Below are positions 38,311 to 50,970 of a stretch of 64,000 nt of DNA, one piece after another (position 1 is the stretch's first letter; each line of letters begins with the position of its first letter). The stretch is from assembly GCF_021018895.1 (NCBI RefSeq), contig NC_079384.1:15267140-15331139 (forward strand), in the 5' to 3' direction. Both the position numbers and the translations under genes were made by a program. Under the pieces are notes generated by a model that worked only from the letters and a program-made list of their open reading frames with translations, had not been told where the DNA came from and did not search any database. Origin of the DNA: Seriola aureovittata. Its lineage: Eukaryota; Chordata; Actinopteri; Carangiformes; Carangidae.

Positions 38311-39465
38311 TTAGGGTTGCAAAATTCTGTGAATTTTCAAAAATGGAAACTTTCCATGGGAATTTATGGGAATAAACGGGAATAAACGGGGAATTTTCAA
38401 AATTGAAGGTTAGCTCTTCAGATGCCATTCAAATACACTTGAATATCCATGCCATTCCTCAATCACATGCACAGAGCACACTGCTTACTGCATGGCTAAC
38501 GAGACCACACCCCCTATTGGCACCGTGCATGCCTCCATCACATGTACAGAAGATTTCTAGAAGACTGGACCACACTTTTGAGCCTGAAACACAAAGACTA
38601 TTGAAGGCACACATTTGAGCCTGTGGACTAAACAAAGTGAAGTAAGTTTTGATGATATTATGGGGAAATATATTTATTAAATGTTTAAATAGCAAATATA
38701 ACATACAAATGTATTCATCTAGTAGCTAGCAATCTGATAAGTTAGATGCTAAATAAGCCATAGCTAGCATAAGGCAGATGCTAGCTACCACATGTGGCTG
38801 TTTTTTTCTGCCTCCTGCAATATGTTTTGAAGATCATTCCAGTTGTTTAGCTAGCCTTACTATTTATATCTGTTCATCACATTGCATTAGTATTCTTACA
38901 AGCTCTTGTCTTATTTTACAGAAAAATGCCACGTGCGCCATCCGATGTGTGGAGACATTTTACACCAGCTAATGTACAAGGGAAGTCTGTATATATGTGT
39001 AAGTATTGTGATGAGTCATACGTGAAGAATGCCACAAAAATGCAGCAGCATATTGCAAAGTGCGTTTTGGAGGGAGAGTGGCTTTTTTCATTTAACATTT
39101 TGAATGGGACTTTGTGGAGATTTTTGGATGGGGGGATGCATTTTTGAATGAGTGGGGTTGGGAGATGGGTAATATTGAACCCAACATTCCTGTTTTTGTT
39201 CATCCATGAAACAAGAAATTAAAATGTGTTCTGTTCTACTTACAAATAAATCTGTTGAAATATCTGTTGAAAACATTTTGTATGGCTGTTTTCTTATGAC
39301 TTCTGTTTATATTTATGCTTGGATATAATATATTCCCAGTCAGTTCCCCTAATTTCCCATTAATTCCCATAATTCCCATGGAAAGTTTCCAATATGTAAT
39401 ATTTCCAAAATTCCCAAGCTTAACTTCCCATAGAAATTTAATTTTTCCAGGAAATTTTGGGAATG
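38311..39465 (+). mobile_element. hAT-type transposon remnant with BED finger exon
   Basis: The left part starts TAGGGTTGCAAAATTC and contains GGAAACTTTCCATGGGAATT at 38345. The right part contains its inverse, TAATTCCCATGGAAAGTTTC (about 39370-39389), so the element has long inverted subterminal repeats. The right terminus is missing or worn. Between them lies an exon-like ORF for a BED zinc finger. The TAGGGTTGCAAA end and the BED finger together point to the hAT superfamily. The rest of the transposase (dimerisation/catalytic part) is absent. Confidence 0.65.
38926..39147 (+). pseudogene. BED-type zinc-finger fragment of a hAT transposase
   Basis: The ORF starts at ATG 38926, four bases after a splice acceptor-like TTATTTTACAG. 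Residues 1-46 form a BED-like finger: aromatic pair region VWRHFTPAN (8-16), C25-x2-C28, then H42-x3-C46. In family members this finger binds the transposon ends. Beyond residue 46 the frame continues only about 27 residues into unrelated sequence (probably read-through past a donor site), and no catalytic domain follows. It is interpreted as the leftover first coding exon of a deleted hAT transposase. Confidence 0.6.
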
Positions 39466-40780
39466 TCTTACTAAAAGGACTAACTTTGGAAGACATAACC
39501 ACTTGATCCGGCTAACTTGCATTTCTGCACAAAACAAAGCCTGGATTTTGTCACCCATCTTTCACAGCATAGTTGTGCTATAAAGGTGTCACTTCACAGC
39601 CAGTATGGACAGGAGGAAGACTACAGTGACCAGTAATTCTTTCTATATACATCATACGGCATGTGAGAAATGTACTAAAATAGACTTTAAAAAATCCGAA
39701 CCTATCCTTTAAATTAATTGAGCTGTTGCACCTGAGGCGTAGATGTGACCTATGACTGCATAAACAGGTCCTCTACAAGAACTGAAAGACATGTTTGCAT
39801 GTGAGGCATATTTACATAAATCCAGGATAGCTTTTCACTGGCTGTAAATACACAACCCAGGGAGGGTAAATCATGGCGACTCGTACTGTAGGCTTGACCT
39901 GTCAGATATCTTGTTGGCTGGTTACCCTGACACAAGCACATACAAGCACATGATAAACGCAAATACACATGGGCCTCCTCCTTCGTATTATTTGAGCACT
40001 GAACCCCGTGGCTGCAAAAGCCACACAGTGAATTTCGGACATGTTTAGAGGGGTGTATTTATAAATGGCGAGCCCACCCAGCCTAGCATGCTTTGGATGC
40101 TTTGGGTGTTACCAGAACTGGCACCAATAAAGGCCAGCAGCATTCCTAAAGCTATCGATATTAGATGCGAAAGAGCTAGCTTTGAAAACATTTTCCAGCT
40201 TTCAAACGTCTATGTCAGGTCTCATATACTGTGAGCTGAAACATATTCTTTTGAATTTAAATCAGGAGTTGTGATATAGAGGTTTGTGTCACTTATTGAC
40301 ATTTTAAGTGACCGGGTGTGTCTGAAGTGTTGACTGAGTATATGTCAGATCACAAGAGTAGCACCTTCCTCTTTAGTATGTCCAGACAATAGCTGCCCAT
40401 TCTCTCTCTATCTCTCCACCCTCTCTCTCTATCTCTCTCTAATTTCAAACACAAGCACACACATCAGGCAGATTTGGCTGCAGCCCCCCCCCCCCCCATG
40501 CAAAGTTTCCATTCCTCTGTCCATGGTTTCAAATAAAAACATCCACTGCACTTATTTTTAGTCTTGCAACACTTCATCAGAAACACACTTGAATGCATGA
40601 CAACAGCAAGGGGCTTGATAACTTCAGAGTTCTCAAATCTCAGTTTTTGAGAAAGTTTTAATCAGAGCAGGCTTCTAGATGCCTGACTTCATAAGCTACC
40701 TACCTCATCACGATAAAATGTCTGCTGAGCAGGAATAATCAGAGCCTGTGCTTCATATTTAGTCTTTACTTTTACATTTA
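39466..40780. other. Intergenic, no gene seen
   Basis: Contains a CT-rich tract at 40401-40442 and a C run at about 40485-40497. No supported gene. Confidence 0.5.
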
Positions 40781-41640
40781 AGGGAACAATTTGACATTTT
40801 GGGGAATTAGCTTTTTTGCTTCCTTGATTAAATGAGTTTTTTGTTGTCTTTGCCATAGAATGTGGTTTCTTGCCAGATGAGGGTGGTGGTTGTTATTTTT
40901 GCCGGCCAAGAGCTCCAGCCATCATTGTGTCAAGACAGGAGGTTATAATACATCCTCTAAGCAGTGCTACGTCTTCAGGGCAGATTGGAGGCTACAGTGA
41001 GTTGCTATTGGAAAGTGACGAAACAGGCCACGGCTAGCTGGTTAGCTTGCTAACTTCAGTTGAAGAAAAGAGTTGATAAAGGAAAGAGTTAACATTGGCT
41101 TTGCTTTCCACCTCTGGAGACAGCTCTTGGTGAGTAAAGGAATGAAGTTTGATGTAGAACTTGCAACATTTCTTCTAGACTTGTAAGTAGACAGCTGTTA
41201 ATGCTAACGTTGGATATGCAGCAATAGCAAAACTTACAAAGAACTCCTTTAAAGTTGAATGAGAAGACTGATTGCAATCTCAGGTTTGTGCATTAACTAC
41301 TGTGCTATATAGCCTTAGCTTAGCTTAGCTTAGCTTAGTTTAGCATAGCATAGGAGGGTTTTATGGAGATTCCTGTGATGGAACTATTAGCTGTCAGTTC
41401 CCCATAAAACCAAAACTTCTCATTTTAACATTTCCCTATTTGTGGAGATTAAACAATCAAAATATAACAGGTTAAGAAAAAGGTTTAAAAGGTGCAGGTA
41501 AACAGATTTTTTAGACAGATCCAGGCTAGCTGGTTTCCCCTACATCCAGACTTCATGCTAAGCTCAGCTAACCATCCCCTGGCTGTAGCTTCAAAGTTAG
41601 TCTGCAGACATGAAAGTGGCATCGATCTTCCACCAAATGT
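40781..41640. repeat. Cluster of diverged dispersed repeats
   Basis: The left edge AATTTGACATTTTGGGGAAT (about 40789) and, inverted at the right, AGGCTAGCTGGTTTCCCC plus ATGCTAAGCTCAGCTAACC (41523-41572) resemble parts of a very common percomorph repeat in opposite orientations. A (TTAGC)n run lies at 41315-41338. Nested inside is one end of the element family found at 422-807 (41178-41252, ending CCTTTAA). Boundaries and family are uncertain. Confidence 0.4.
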
Positions 41641-44374
41641 CTTTTTGAATTTGATATTGATATCTTCAAAAATAAAATTTTATGTTTTGGCAGGTAGGCC
41701 ACAGAACTGTTATTATATATTCAGACCAGAGTACAGTCACAAGTACAGCACATGCCACAGTTCAACCTTAATTGCTTTACTTTTGAAAATAAACATGTAA
41801 ATGAGCTATCCTCCAAACTAAAAAGCTCCTGAACATACAGCCCCAGTCAGTCTGGCAGCATTGTAACCAGTGTGCTGTGAAGCCGGGGGGGGGGGGGTAA
41901 TTTCACATTAAAGGCTGAGAGGAAATGCCTCAAGCCAAAACAGATAAGCAAAGAAGAATATGTTTTGTGTTTCTTCAATAAAGAGAGAGAATATGACAAC
42001 AGTGAAGAAGAATAGAGGATGTCAAAAAACCCTCAGCATGAGATGCACAAGCAAGAAACTTAGAAACGTAATTGTTGTTATCGTACGACCTAAAGAAAAT
42101 AACATTTTCAACCTAAAGGCAAGTAATAATACACCATCGAAACAGTGAAATGATCCAATTATGCTTTGGCTGAATGCTGAAAGCCAAACTGCTTCAACTG
42201 CAATTCAGGAAACAAAATATTGATATGTAACTGTGCATGTGTAAGGAAAAGTGTATCAGCCATATGCTGTAGAGTATATGAGTATGTACAGCGTTAGGTC
42301 ATGATGCCCTGTGACTTTCTGTCTTTTGTTTTATGTGCACAGTTGAGGAATTGCAAAACCAGGCTTTAGAGTCAGGAAATTAGATTTTAGGGGGCAAATT
42401 TTCTCTTTGTTCTTTCTATTCTGCTTTTTTCTACTTCAAACAGCAACAACAAGGCCAGTAGAGGCCAGGCATGGCATGAATCTACAGTAATGCATTTTCA
42501 TTCATAATATAGATGTAACCTAACCCTCTTGAAAGAGACTTAGAGTTTATTCTGCTCAGTTTGCTTCTCTTGAACATCATAAACCAGTCTGGAAACACTG
42601 ATTGCCTTTATACAGCATAATGCAACCTTAAACAATAATCTGCAAAACAAGTACTGGTGCCTTTTATCTTAAATCACAGTCGGGGGCAGGATGGATTCAT
42701 GTTCACATGGATTTTTCTAAGTACAGATAAATCACCTCATTCAAATGATGGAACAGAGAGCTTTTAATTGAATACATCAAAGTTTCTTGTCGTGGATACT
42801 CGGGACTTTCAAACAATGTTGGCCTTTGTGGGAAAGTAGCATTCCCTGTGAGGGGTAAGCTGCTGCCCCGTTTGCTTCTCATTACTGCTCTAATGATAGA
42901 CCAGGTAGCTCAAGCTCAGTTAGCTCGCAAATCCAACCTCTGTGTTTGTTTTTACATCTTTTGCCATTTTTACCCTTTTCTCTCTTTTCTTCCTCTGTGC
43001 TCTTTTTCTTCTTTTCTAATGAACGTCCTTCTTTGAGCCTCCTCTGATCTCTCTAATTGCCCTCCTTTAAATCCTCACACAGTGTCTGGTGCCAAAATTT
43101 TCAGACAGTAAAAAGCCTACATTACCCACAGTATGTCCAAAAGCTACAAAGGGGGAAACAGACAAAGGCAACTTTGTTCCACTCATCCCCACAAATGAAC
43201 TACAGGGGGCAACAGGGAGCGCTTAACACACTCCTCTGACAGGACACATTGCACTGACAGTGACTTTATTCCACTCATCTAAAATTTGGTTCTCTCACGT
43301 TGTCCTCTACCCATTTCTAGCTCTTTCTCACACAGTCCTAGTTTTCCTGAGCTCTCTATCTGCCTCATATTCTCTCTCCCTCTCCTTTTCACCCCTTCCT
43401 TCCACTCCTCACTTCTGAACTTCTCATTCATCATCAGCCCTCTGCTTCCCACCCTCATCCCGCAGTTCCTCCTAATTTTCCAAAGGGACTCTTACAGTCC
43501 GTCCCCACCCCTAATGCTCATGGCAGCCCCGCCCACAGGATTCTCATCTGCAGACAGGGGGTGGCGGGGAGGATGTGTAATTTTATAAATCTACATTACA
43601 TCATAGCTGCTTCATTGAACTGTGATGACCACTAAAATGACATCAAGTTGCATTTGCACTGATTTGAAGTTTGCTGACTAACAGAATAACAGCAACAGTG
43701 GGATTCTGGTATGATATCAATTTGCAAGGTGGGAGAGTGTCGGGTGGGCTCATCATTTTTTCTGCTCAGCCCTGGCAGATAGAAGCACAGGGGAGGGGAG
43801 GGTAGGGTTTGGATCGGTGAGACCGTTTAACTGTGGACGTGACACATAGCAGTTCTTTGTTTGCCTCAGCAGACAGGGGGCACTGGGCTGCTTTGCCGGC
43901 TCCTCTGTGCCCACTGCACAACAGGAGCCAGGATGGCAGCGAGTCATGGCTAATAAACTACACATCATAAACAGCGCAGCAGCACCTCCCTCGTACAGTC
44001 AAACACTTCAGCAATAGTGTCCTCGTCTGCAGACCTTCTAAGGACAAGAGAGGACAATGTGATTGAGCTCCTGTGCTGCAGCTGTGATTACCATTAGGTT
44101 TTTGTACACAGATGTGGTTCACACTAGGACTGTTGTTGTCATATGTTAAGTGCGAAACTGCAATTGTGAGCTGTTGAGTGTGTCTATGTACCTGTTGTAA
44201 TGGGATAGTAATTGCAACAGTGAGCCTGCCAATGATAAAAGCAACACATGTCCTTCAAATCATTTACATTCCGTGACCATAGGAATGAGTGAAATAAACA
44301 TTTTGGAATTATTTTATATGTTTGTAAAGAATTGCATGATTTTATGGTGTCCGACAAGGGCAAACGGAAAAAAA
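41641..44374. other. Intergenic, no gene seen
   Basis: Holds a G13 run near 41885-41898 and a pyrimidine-rich stretch at about 43286-43500. No recognisable exon or RNA gene. Confidence 0.5.
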
Positions 44375-44770
44375 ACCACACAAACTCCTAAAACAAATGC
44401 AACACAAAAAACAGCATATCCAGACAACACAACAGAAATGCTCCAGGCCTCTAGGGGGAGCCCTAAGTGGAACACCTTGAGCATGAGCTTCAGCTTCGAC
44501 CCGAGTGACCAGACCTTTGACCAGACCTCTGGCCTTTGACCTTGAACCAAAGGAGGGAGTATGTGGAAAGAAAGAAAGAAGAGGCGTGATAAAAGGCAAT
44601 AAAAAGATATGTGTTCTTTTTTTTACATTGGCCGTAGTTTTGACAATATTGTAAAAGAGCAACAGATAACGTAGCAGGCGTTAGCGTGCTTATATACTGG
44701 AGCGCTTCTGTTGCGTTGTCTGGATATGCATCTTTTTTTCTGTTGCATTTGTTTTTGGGGTTTGTGTGGT
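44375..44770. mobile_element. Long-hairpin (foldback/MITE-like) element
   Basis: The left arm 44375-44445 (includes ACACAAACTCCTAAAACAAA and GCATATCCAGACAACACAAC) is the reverse complement, with few mismatches, of the right arm 44698-44770 (TTGCGTTGTCTGGATATGCA, TGCATTTGTTTTTGGGGTTT). The roughly 250-bp spacer codes for nothing recognisable. RNA from either strand would fold into a stem of about 70 bp. Confidence 0.7.
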
Positions 44771-45750
44771 TTTGTTGTGGCATCGTTTCTGTATTTGCAG
44801 TGTGTTTGCTGTCAATGTACATATATAATGTTTGTTAAACTACACGATACAAACTAAGTTATCAAATCCAAACTGTTGTTTCACTTAGAGATAAATGAAG
44901 AGCGTAAAGCGGAAACTTTGCTAAATACTGGAGCTGTGCGATAAATGTTTGTTGGTGAATATTTATGCATGTCTGTGCACATGTGGTTAACACATCTGGA
45001 AATGTTTGTTTCTGTTGGTGCGTCAGTGGTCCTGCAGCCAGTTAAACCAACAGATGAATACATGAAACTGGCAGCTCACTAAGTGAGGACCACCCCCTCA
45101 TATTACTTCACCATAAAGAGTCCACGCGGCAGACATCACCATCGCTGGTGCCCATGACTGGTAGTCTGCAGCTGTCCAGGGGAGAGTGTGAGGAGGTTTT
45201 CCAACGTTGAGGAGGGTGAAACCCAGTCCAGAGCTGCAGCTGCGCGCTGCCGTCCTCAGCAGCCAGGATCAACTATGTGGGCACGTGATGCCCGTTGCTG
45301 GGTGCGCTGGGAGGAGAGAGAGAGAGGGAGAGAGAAGTGAGGTAGTAACACATTCAAGGTCTTCATCCCCTTCCCGCTCTGCTTGGGAGCAACGTGCAGT
45401 GTGGTCAGAGGACTTGGGTGGTCGCCCCCAAACACTGCGTGGAAAAAAACTGTGTTAAACAACTGAGAGTTCACCGCAGCAGCTTGTGTTACACACAGAC
45501 CCAGAGCCGGAGAAGCTGGCAGCACTCATACAGAGGATTAAAGAAAGAAGAAACTGAAACAAATATGTTGTTTACGAAAAGTTCTAAATATGTTTGGATA
45601 TTACAAATGCTTGCTCTGAGCAAGGCTTGTGTATTATGTTTTTTTTGTCAATGTACTACAGAGAATCCCTCACATTTAGTACTCCAAAACTCTCAAAAGC
45701 CTTTAAACAAAAATAAAGAAACTGAGATTAAACAAATTCTTAGGGCGGCT
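44771..45750. other. Intergenic, no gene seen
   Basis: Somewhat GC-richer around 45120-45500, but no ORF with recognisable similarity and no clear splice-bounded exon. Confidence 0.45.
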
Positions 45751-46001
45751 TTAACCTCCTAGGACCTGGCGTCCACATATGTGGACCTCACATTTTGGGT
45801 TCTCTAGACCACAATACTAACTTTTTCTCAACAAGGGCCTGGTGACCACATATGAGGATATTATACTGCCACTCAGTAATCGAAATTTAAAACTAATGTC
45901 CTCATATGTGGACATAATTTTTCTCAGGTCCCAATCAGCCTAAATAGCAAAGAGAAATTAAAAATGCACGCCATGCAAGAGTTCGGGTCTTAGGAGGTTA
46001 A
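45751..46001. mobile_element. piggyBac-type non-autonomous element (MITE)
   Basis: 251 bp bounded by TTAA at both ends (45751-45754 and 45998-46001). The termini are CCTCCTAGGACC and GGTCTTAGGAGG, inverted with one mismatch. TTAA target duplication with CCY...RGG ends is diagnostic of piggyBac-like elements. Internally, the palindromic GTCCACATATGTGGAC and related GTCCTCATATGTGGAC occur as subterminal repeats. No transposase. Confidence 0.8.
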
Positions 46002-48216
46002 AATAGTTTGAAATGTGAACAAAATATGTGGCCATCAACAGGTTTCATTAAAACCTCCTTCACATTTTGAGGCTTGGTGCAGGGTGCCGCCTGCTTTACC
46101 TCTCGACATGACTTCTAGGCACAGTGCACCAGGTCTGATCTTTCGTTTGACCCTCACTTTTGCTGACCATGGCTCCTCCCATTGAGGTCAATGTGCATTC
46201 CCAGCTGCCATGGCCCATCCTGTCCGCACACAAGATGAGGGTGTATAGCTGCCACAGATCCACGCGAGGGCCAGCCCACAGCTCATGGCAACTCCTCACG
46301 TGGCACATACACCTGACATGGCAGCACAGCACAGCACATACACATACTAACATCATCACCATCACAGTTAGAATGGATTGTAGTGAGGGTCATTATGATA
46401 TTTGGGGTTGGGGGATTTGACAGAGGAAAGTAGTTGCTGTAGAAGCAGCCACTAGGGATTCCACTGAGACATTTCTACAGCTCTGCTCTTTGTGTAGTGC
46501 CCAAATTGGGAACCTTAATTGTCACACGCCTACTCCATTTATAATACCCTGGCACCTCCAATGAATAAATGCCATACCAGTAACCCACAGTTTGATTATG
46601 ATAAACACATCCAACATCCCAGAAAACAGTGGGAAAGGCAAAAATCTTGTCCAACAAATTGACGAGCTCCAACTGCGTCCATTTATGAGGATGTTCTGCT
46701 GCCAGGAAAGACCATCCGCTAAACACGCTGACAATAGTCCCATTCTAATTCAGTCCAAATTTGGGAAAAAGGAGAACAATTTGAAAGCTTGTGAGGAGCT
46801 GTCAAGCAGATGCCTTTGGCATTTCAGAGGGAGAGGGAGGGTGCCGGGGTTGGAAAATGCCTCTGAACAAAAACGCCATGGTTTTTTAAATGCCTCTCTC
46901 CGCCTTGTAGCGGTAAATCTGAATCTTCCTTGGCCTTTTGTCTGGCCAGCATGATCTGCTGCAGAAGAATTCAGACAGGGACTGTGTCTGCAAATGAGAG
47001 TGTTCAGTTTTTTTTTAATGCAAAAATGTATTTCATGGTCACACTGTTGCATATACACAAGGCAACTACAATGGACAATGGCAACATAATGCATTCAAAC
47101 TGAAGAGAAACTGAAAGCCAGTATTACAATTGTTACAGAGGTCACTTTGGGGGTAAATTACTCATTTAGTTTTTTCCATGCATGCTGTAAAGAATACTGA
47201 CATAAAATAACCTAAGCAGAATAATTTAAATGTTACCTATGCCTAATTAGAAGTTTCTAAATGGCAGCAGGGTTGCATTGCAGCAGGGTGTGTCTCTGTG
47301 AAGGCCTAACATGACAACATGCCACTGTATCCATCTGATATCTCACTTGATGCACTCTGACCTTCTGCAGCACACAAAGGGAATGCACAAGCAGGGAATG
47401 CTGTAGCAGCAGCTGTGTGTATGTTGAATGTATGTGTAGCACATATCTTTTGTCACTACACAGTACATGTGATTGCAAGATCAAATTAAACTTTGCCTGT
47501 AGAGCATCTTTTTCAGATCTAATCAAATTAAATTACAGTTTAGCATGGGTGTTGAATAAGCTTTTAGAATGCAGTTAATTAAAACATTCATTTCATTCGT
47601 GTTTTCATACGCTCAGCTGGCAAATCACATGGAATAGAGTGTTGCCAAAGCCAACAATGGGCAAAATTCTACAGAGCTTCTTATTACTAACCAAAACTTG
47701 CCATAAACTGTAATGTGGCACCTGCCTCAGCTCCCACACTTTGCTGGCAGTCAATCCAAGAGTCAATGTTGAAACAACTTCTCATGAAAAAAAAGGAAAA
47801 AAAAAACAGTCACATTACGTGGCCAGGCTCCAGCCTTTCAAATAAAGACATCAGCAAAAAACTTTATGCCAAAGGAGAACAGTGGAGCTGTTCTGCTTTC
47901 AGAGGCAAACCTCTCCCCTTGGAGACAACGGTGTGTTTGGAAGGCTGTTAATCGTGCAGAAGAAACGGTCACAGTCACAGAGTCCATCTGGACCCAGCAG
48001 CTCCCCCAATCCTAGTTCCAACCCTTGTTCCCATGTTGCCAAGGTCCAGCTGTGCACCGTCTCCCATCAACACTGACAGACACTTCTTTGTGCGAGAGGA
48101 CATAGACTACGACCGGCTATAAAAAGGGTAGTGAGAGAGCTGTAGCAAATGGAACATTTAATAAGTGATTAAAAGGAATGATGGTGGAGGAATATGGATG
48201 GGGAAAGGAGGCTGGT

Positions 48217-48238
48217 GGGGGGGTGGGGTGGGTGGGGG
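48217..48238 (+). other. G-quadruplex-forming motif
   Basis: Four G-tracts (7, 4, 3 and 5 G) separated by single T residues, the strongest loop arrangement for a G-quadruplex. No adjacent gene, so no role is inferred. Confidence 0.6.
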
Positions 48239-49335
48239 TGTTAGCAAAGGGAAAAAATTAACGGAAGCATAAGAAATAAGACATCTTGCTTCCTTATTTC
48301 CTTCCTTTCTTCATTTGTCTCTTTTGCTGTGGTGCTGGATACAGTTCACACATCAGCTAGCCACATGTTGAACATGGCTCAGTTCACACCCTCGCTCCTA
48401 AGTGGCACCAACATGAGGAATGTGGGGTCTTTTCCTCATGATTAAGGCTCCAGATATTCCTCTGACCATTACTTGCATGAGTCACCGTGCAACCAGCTGA
48501 GGTTTCTATCATTCATGTTCCCTTCCTGTCTTGCCTGGATGACAAGCACAAGCTGCATTTTCCCTAATTTGGGGTGGAGGTTTGTGTGTGAGAGCAATAC
48601 TCACGCCCAGGGTGAATAATTCAACTCCTGAGTCAGCATGGAAACATTAGACCTCTCTCCCCTTTATAAACGTTTGGCCAAAAATAGCTTGAATTACTAG
48701 CGCCGAGCCTGTTGTAACCTCAAAGCACATTGTTAACTCGGTTTATAGATACTTGGACAGCTTTAAAAAAAAAACCTCATATATGTGTAAAACAACTTGT
48801 AACAAAACCTCAACATGAAGGTTGTTGTGTGAGATATCAACAGACCAACCCAGTACTGAGAGGACCAACTTAACAATGGAGGTGTTAATGGAAGGCAATC
48901 ATTTGGCTGCTGTGTTCAGTGCACATGGGCTGCAGCCGGAGGGATTTCTCTGTCAGTAGCCAGTACTGCCGATTCTGATGACTCATACCTTCCAAACCAG
49001 TCAGAGAATAACACACCAAGCACCAATTACTGCACAGAAAAGTTCCCACTGCACTACAAATTGCTAGCACACTTCCTGTGCTTGACCAGTAGAGGTGCTG
49101 TCCTTTTGAAAATGAAAACAACAAGGGTTTCATGGAAGGAGACCTCCAACATTGGCTTTGTGAATGGTTTGGGATGAAGTCGTTGGCACAGAGAGAGTAT
49201 TCAGAAAACCTTACCGTCTATACAATTCACCATGAGCTCAAACTGTTCATAAATGGCTAGGAACCACATGCATCTTTGATATGATCGTCATGTTGCACAA
49301 CAATATGACAGGCAGAGATTCTGGTCAGTGTTTCC

Positions 49336-49385
49336 CCTCTCCTGCCCTCTCCTGCCCTGTCCTGCCCTGGCCTGCCCTCTCCTCC
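49336..49385. repeat. Short minisatellite, about 10-bp unit
   Basis: Four to five copies of CTCTCCTGCC / CTGTCCTGCC / CTGGCCTGCC. Confidence 0.7.
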
Positions 49386-49888
49386 GCTCTGCAGTGGCTC
49401 CAGTGGAATGTGATGACCATGGACTGGACAAAGCCCTGCATTCATGGCCCCCCTCGTCCCACTCTGGAAGTTTGCAACTGGGAGCCTTGATCATAGAGTG
49501 GGGTGGTGGTGGGTGGTGGCCAGAGTCCATCCAGCCTTTGCCTGTCCTGTCAGAAAGGCATTAACCCACCCCTGCACCGACATATGACTGCCACCCGCCG
49601 CATCAGGCGCACATCTCTGTCTAATGCATTTCATTTTATATTTTCATTTCATTTCATTAATACCCACAAACAGATACATAGGTAGAGTCACAATCAAAAG
49701 CCCCTTCGGATGTTTGCTGCATCTGCTTAGCTGACTTGATAAATGGAAAGTGTTTGGCGTGATGTCATAGGAATAAAGAGAACAATTATCTGCGCACGCT
49801 GGAAACGAAACAGCTGGAATTCAGTCTGTGATGTTTGTTAACCATTAGCAACCCACCATCCATTACGTTTAATTGTAGCATGAGAGAT

Positions 49889-50345
49889 CTTAAAGGTCCC
49901 ATATATTACACTTTTCCAGTGTTTTATTTTGAAGTTTTGATATATATTTTTGGTATAAGAACCAAAAAACTACCTCAACGTGGTTTTACATCTCCTCTTT
50001 CAGGCTTCTCTCTGGTGCTCTAGTAACAACAGGTCAGTGAGCCAATCAGAGGAGAGGCTCTGAGCTGTTTCCTGAGTGACTGAATTAAAATATTTAGCAG
50101 ATTTCAGGTAAACGCTCAGAGAAACCAAATCTGCAAGGCTGGACGGTGGGTCTGGATCGGCTGGGCTTGGGGCATAGCTGCAAGCCGTGACCCCTTTGTT
50201 GTGACATCACAAATTTACAGAAGTCCTGACGGCTCATTTTAAGGCTGTGTGCATTTCTCTGTGGACTGGGCGCTTTGATACTTTTACAGTATTAATAGAG
50301 AACCTAGACCTGCTTTATAATCATAAAACTGTTAAACAAGTGCTG
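49889..50345. repeat. Dispersed fish repeat, diverged
   Basis: The start AAAGGTCCCATATATTACAC and the internal AGCCAATCAGAGGAGAGGCT and TTGTGACATCACAAATTTAC follow the plan of an abundant dispersed fish repeat that I recognise only by its wording. No coding capacity. Boundaries are approximate. Confidence 0.4.
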
Positions 50346-50914
50346 ATCATGATAATGTGGAGAACAAAATGAACCAGAGCTAAGTGTGTGTTTTTCTTAG
50401 CTTAGGCTTATGTGAATGATAAGTGATGTTCACTGGTTCATAGATAGTCAGTGAGGCCAGATAACACAAACAATACACATACATCCTGATGCCTGACTCT
50501 CTGTCTGGCAGCTGTTTCCTCTGTCACAGTATCTAATACAAAATCCATTTTTCTCCTTTGTGTAGGTAATATAATGGAGGCCATAGAGTATTCTGTGCCT
50601 CCAAGGCTTTTTCTAGCAAATTTACAGATATCAACCTGCAAACACAGAAGTTACAATGCAACCCCATACAAACATGCACAAAGCATGCAAGCATGTTAAT
50701 TGCTATGCAACTTGTATATGGCCAATGTACACTAATCTGACTCTACCAAAATGACTATATTGTATATATTTTTTTGTTGTTAACAAACCCATGACAAAGA
50801 CGTATTCACAGGTCCTGCTGGTCAAAGCCTGATATACAGGAGCTTATTCCTGCCACACCATTGCACTGGGTGGCAGGATCCTTCATGGGGACTGTATTTC
50901 ATTTTGAGGCGATG

Positions 50915-50915
<1 letters not shown>

Positions 50916-50969
<54 letters not shown>
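50916..50969. repeat. (CA)n microsatellite
   Basis: About 27 uninterrupted CA dinucleotides; likely highly polymorphic. Confidence 0.95.

Positions 50970-50970
<1 letters not shown>

Larger units (their letters stand above)
46002..49888. other. Intergenic, no gene seen
   Basis: Contains a G-rich quadruplex-prone tract at 48217-48238 and a roughly 10-bp tandem repeat (CCTGCCCTCT type) at about 49336-49385. No supported gene. Confidence 0.5.

Noticed and set aside
48115..48130. TATA-like CTATAAAAAGGG
   Set aside because: No downstream exon or gene, so calling it a promoter is not justified.
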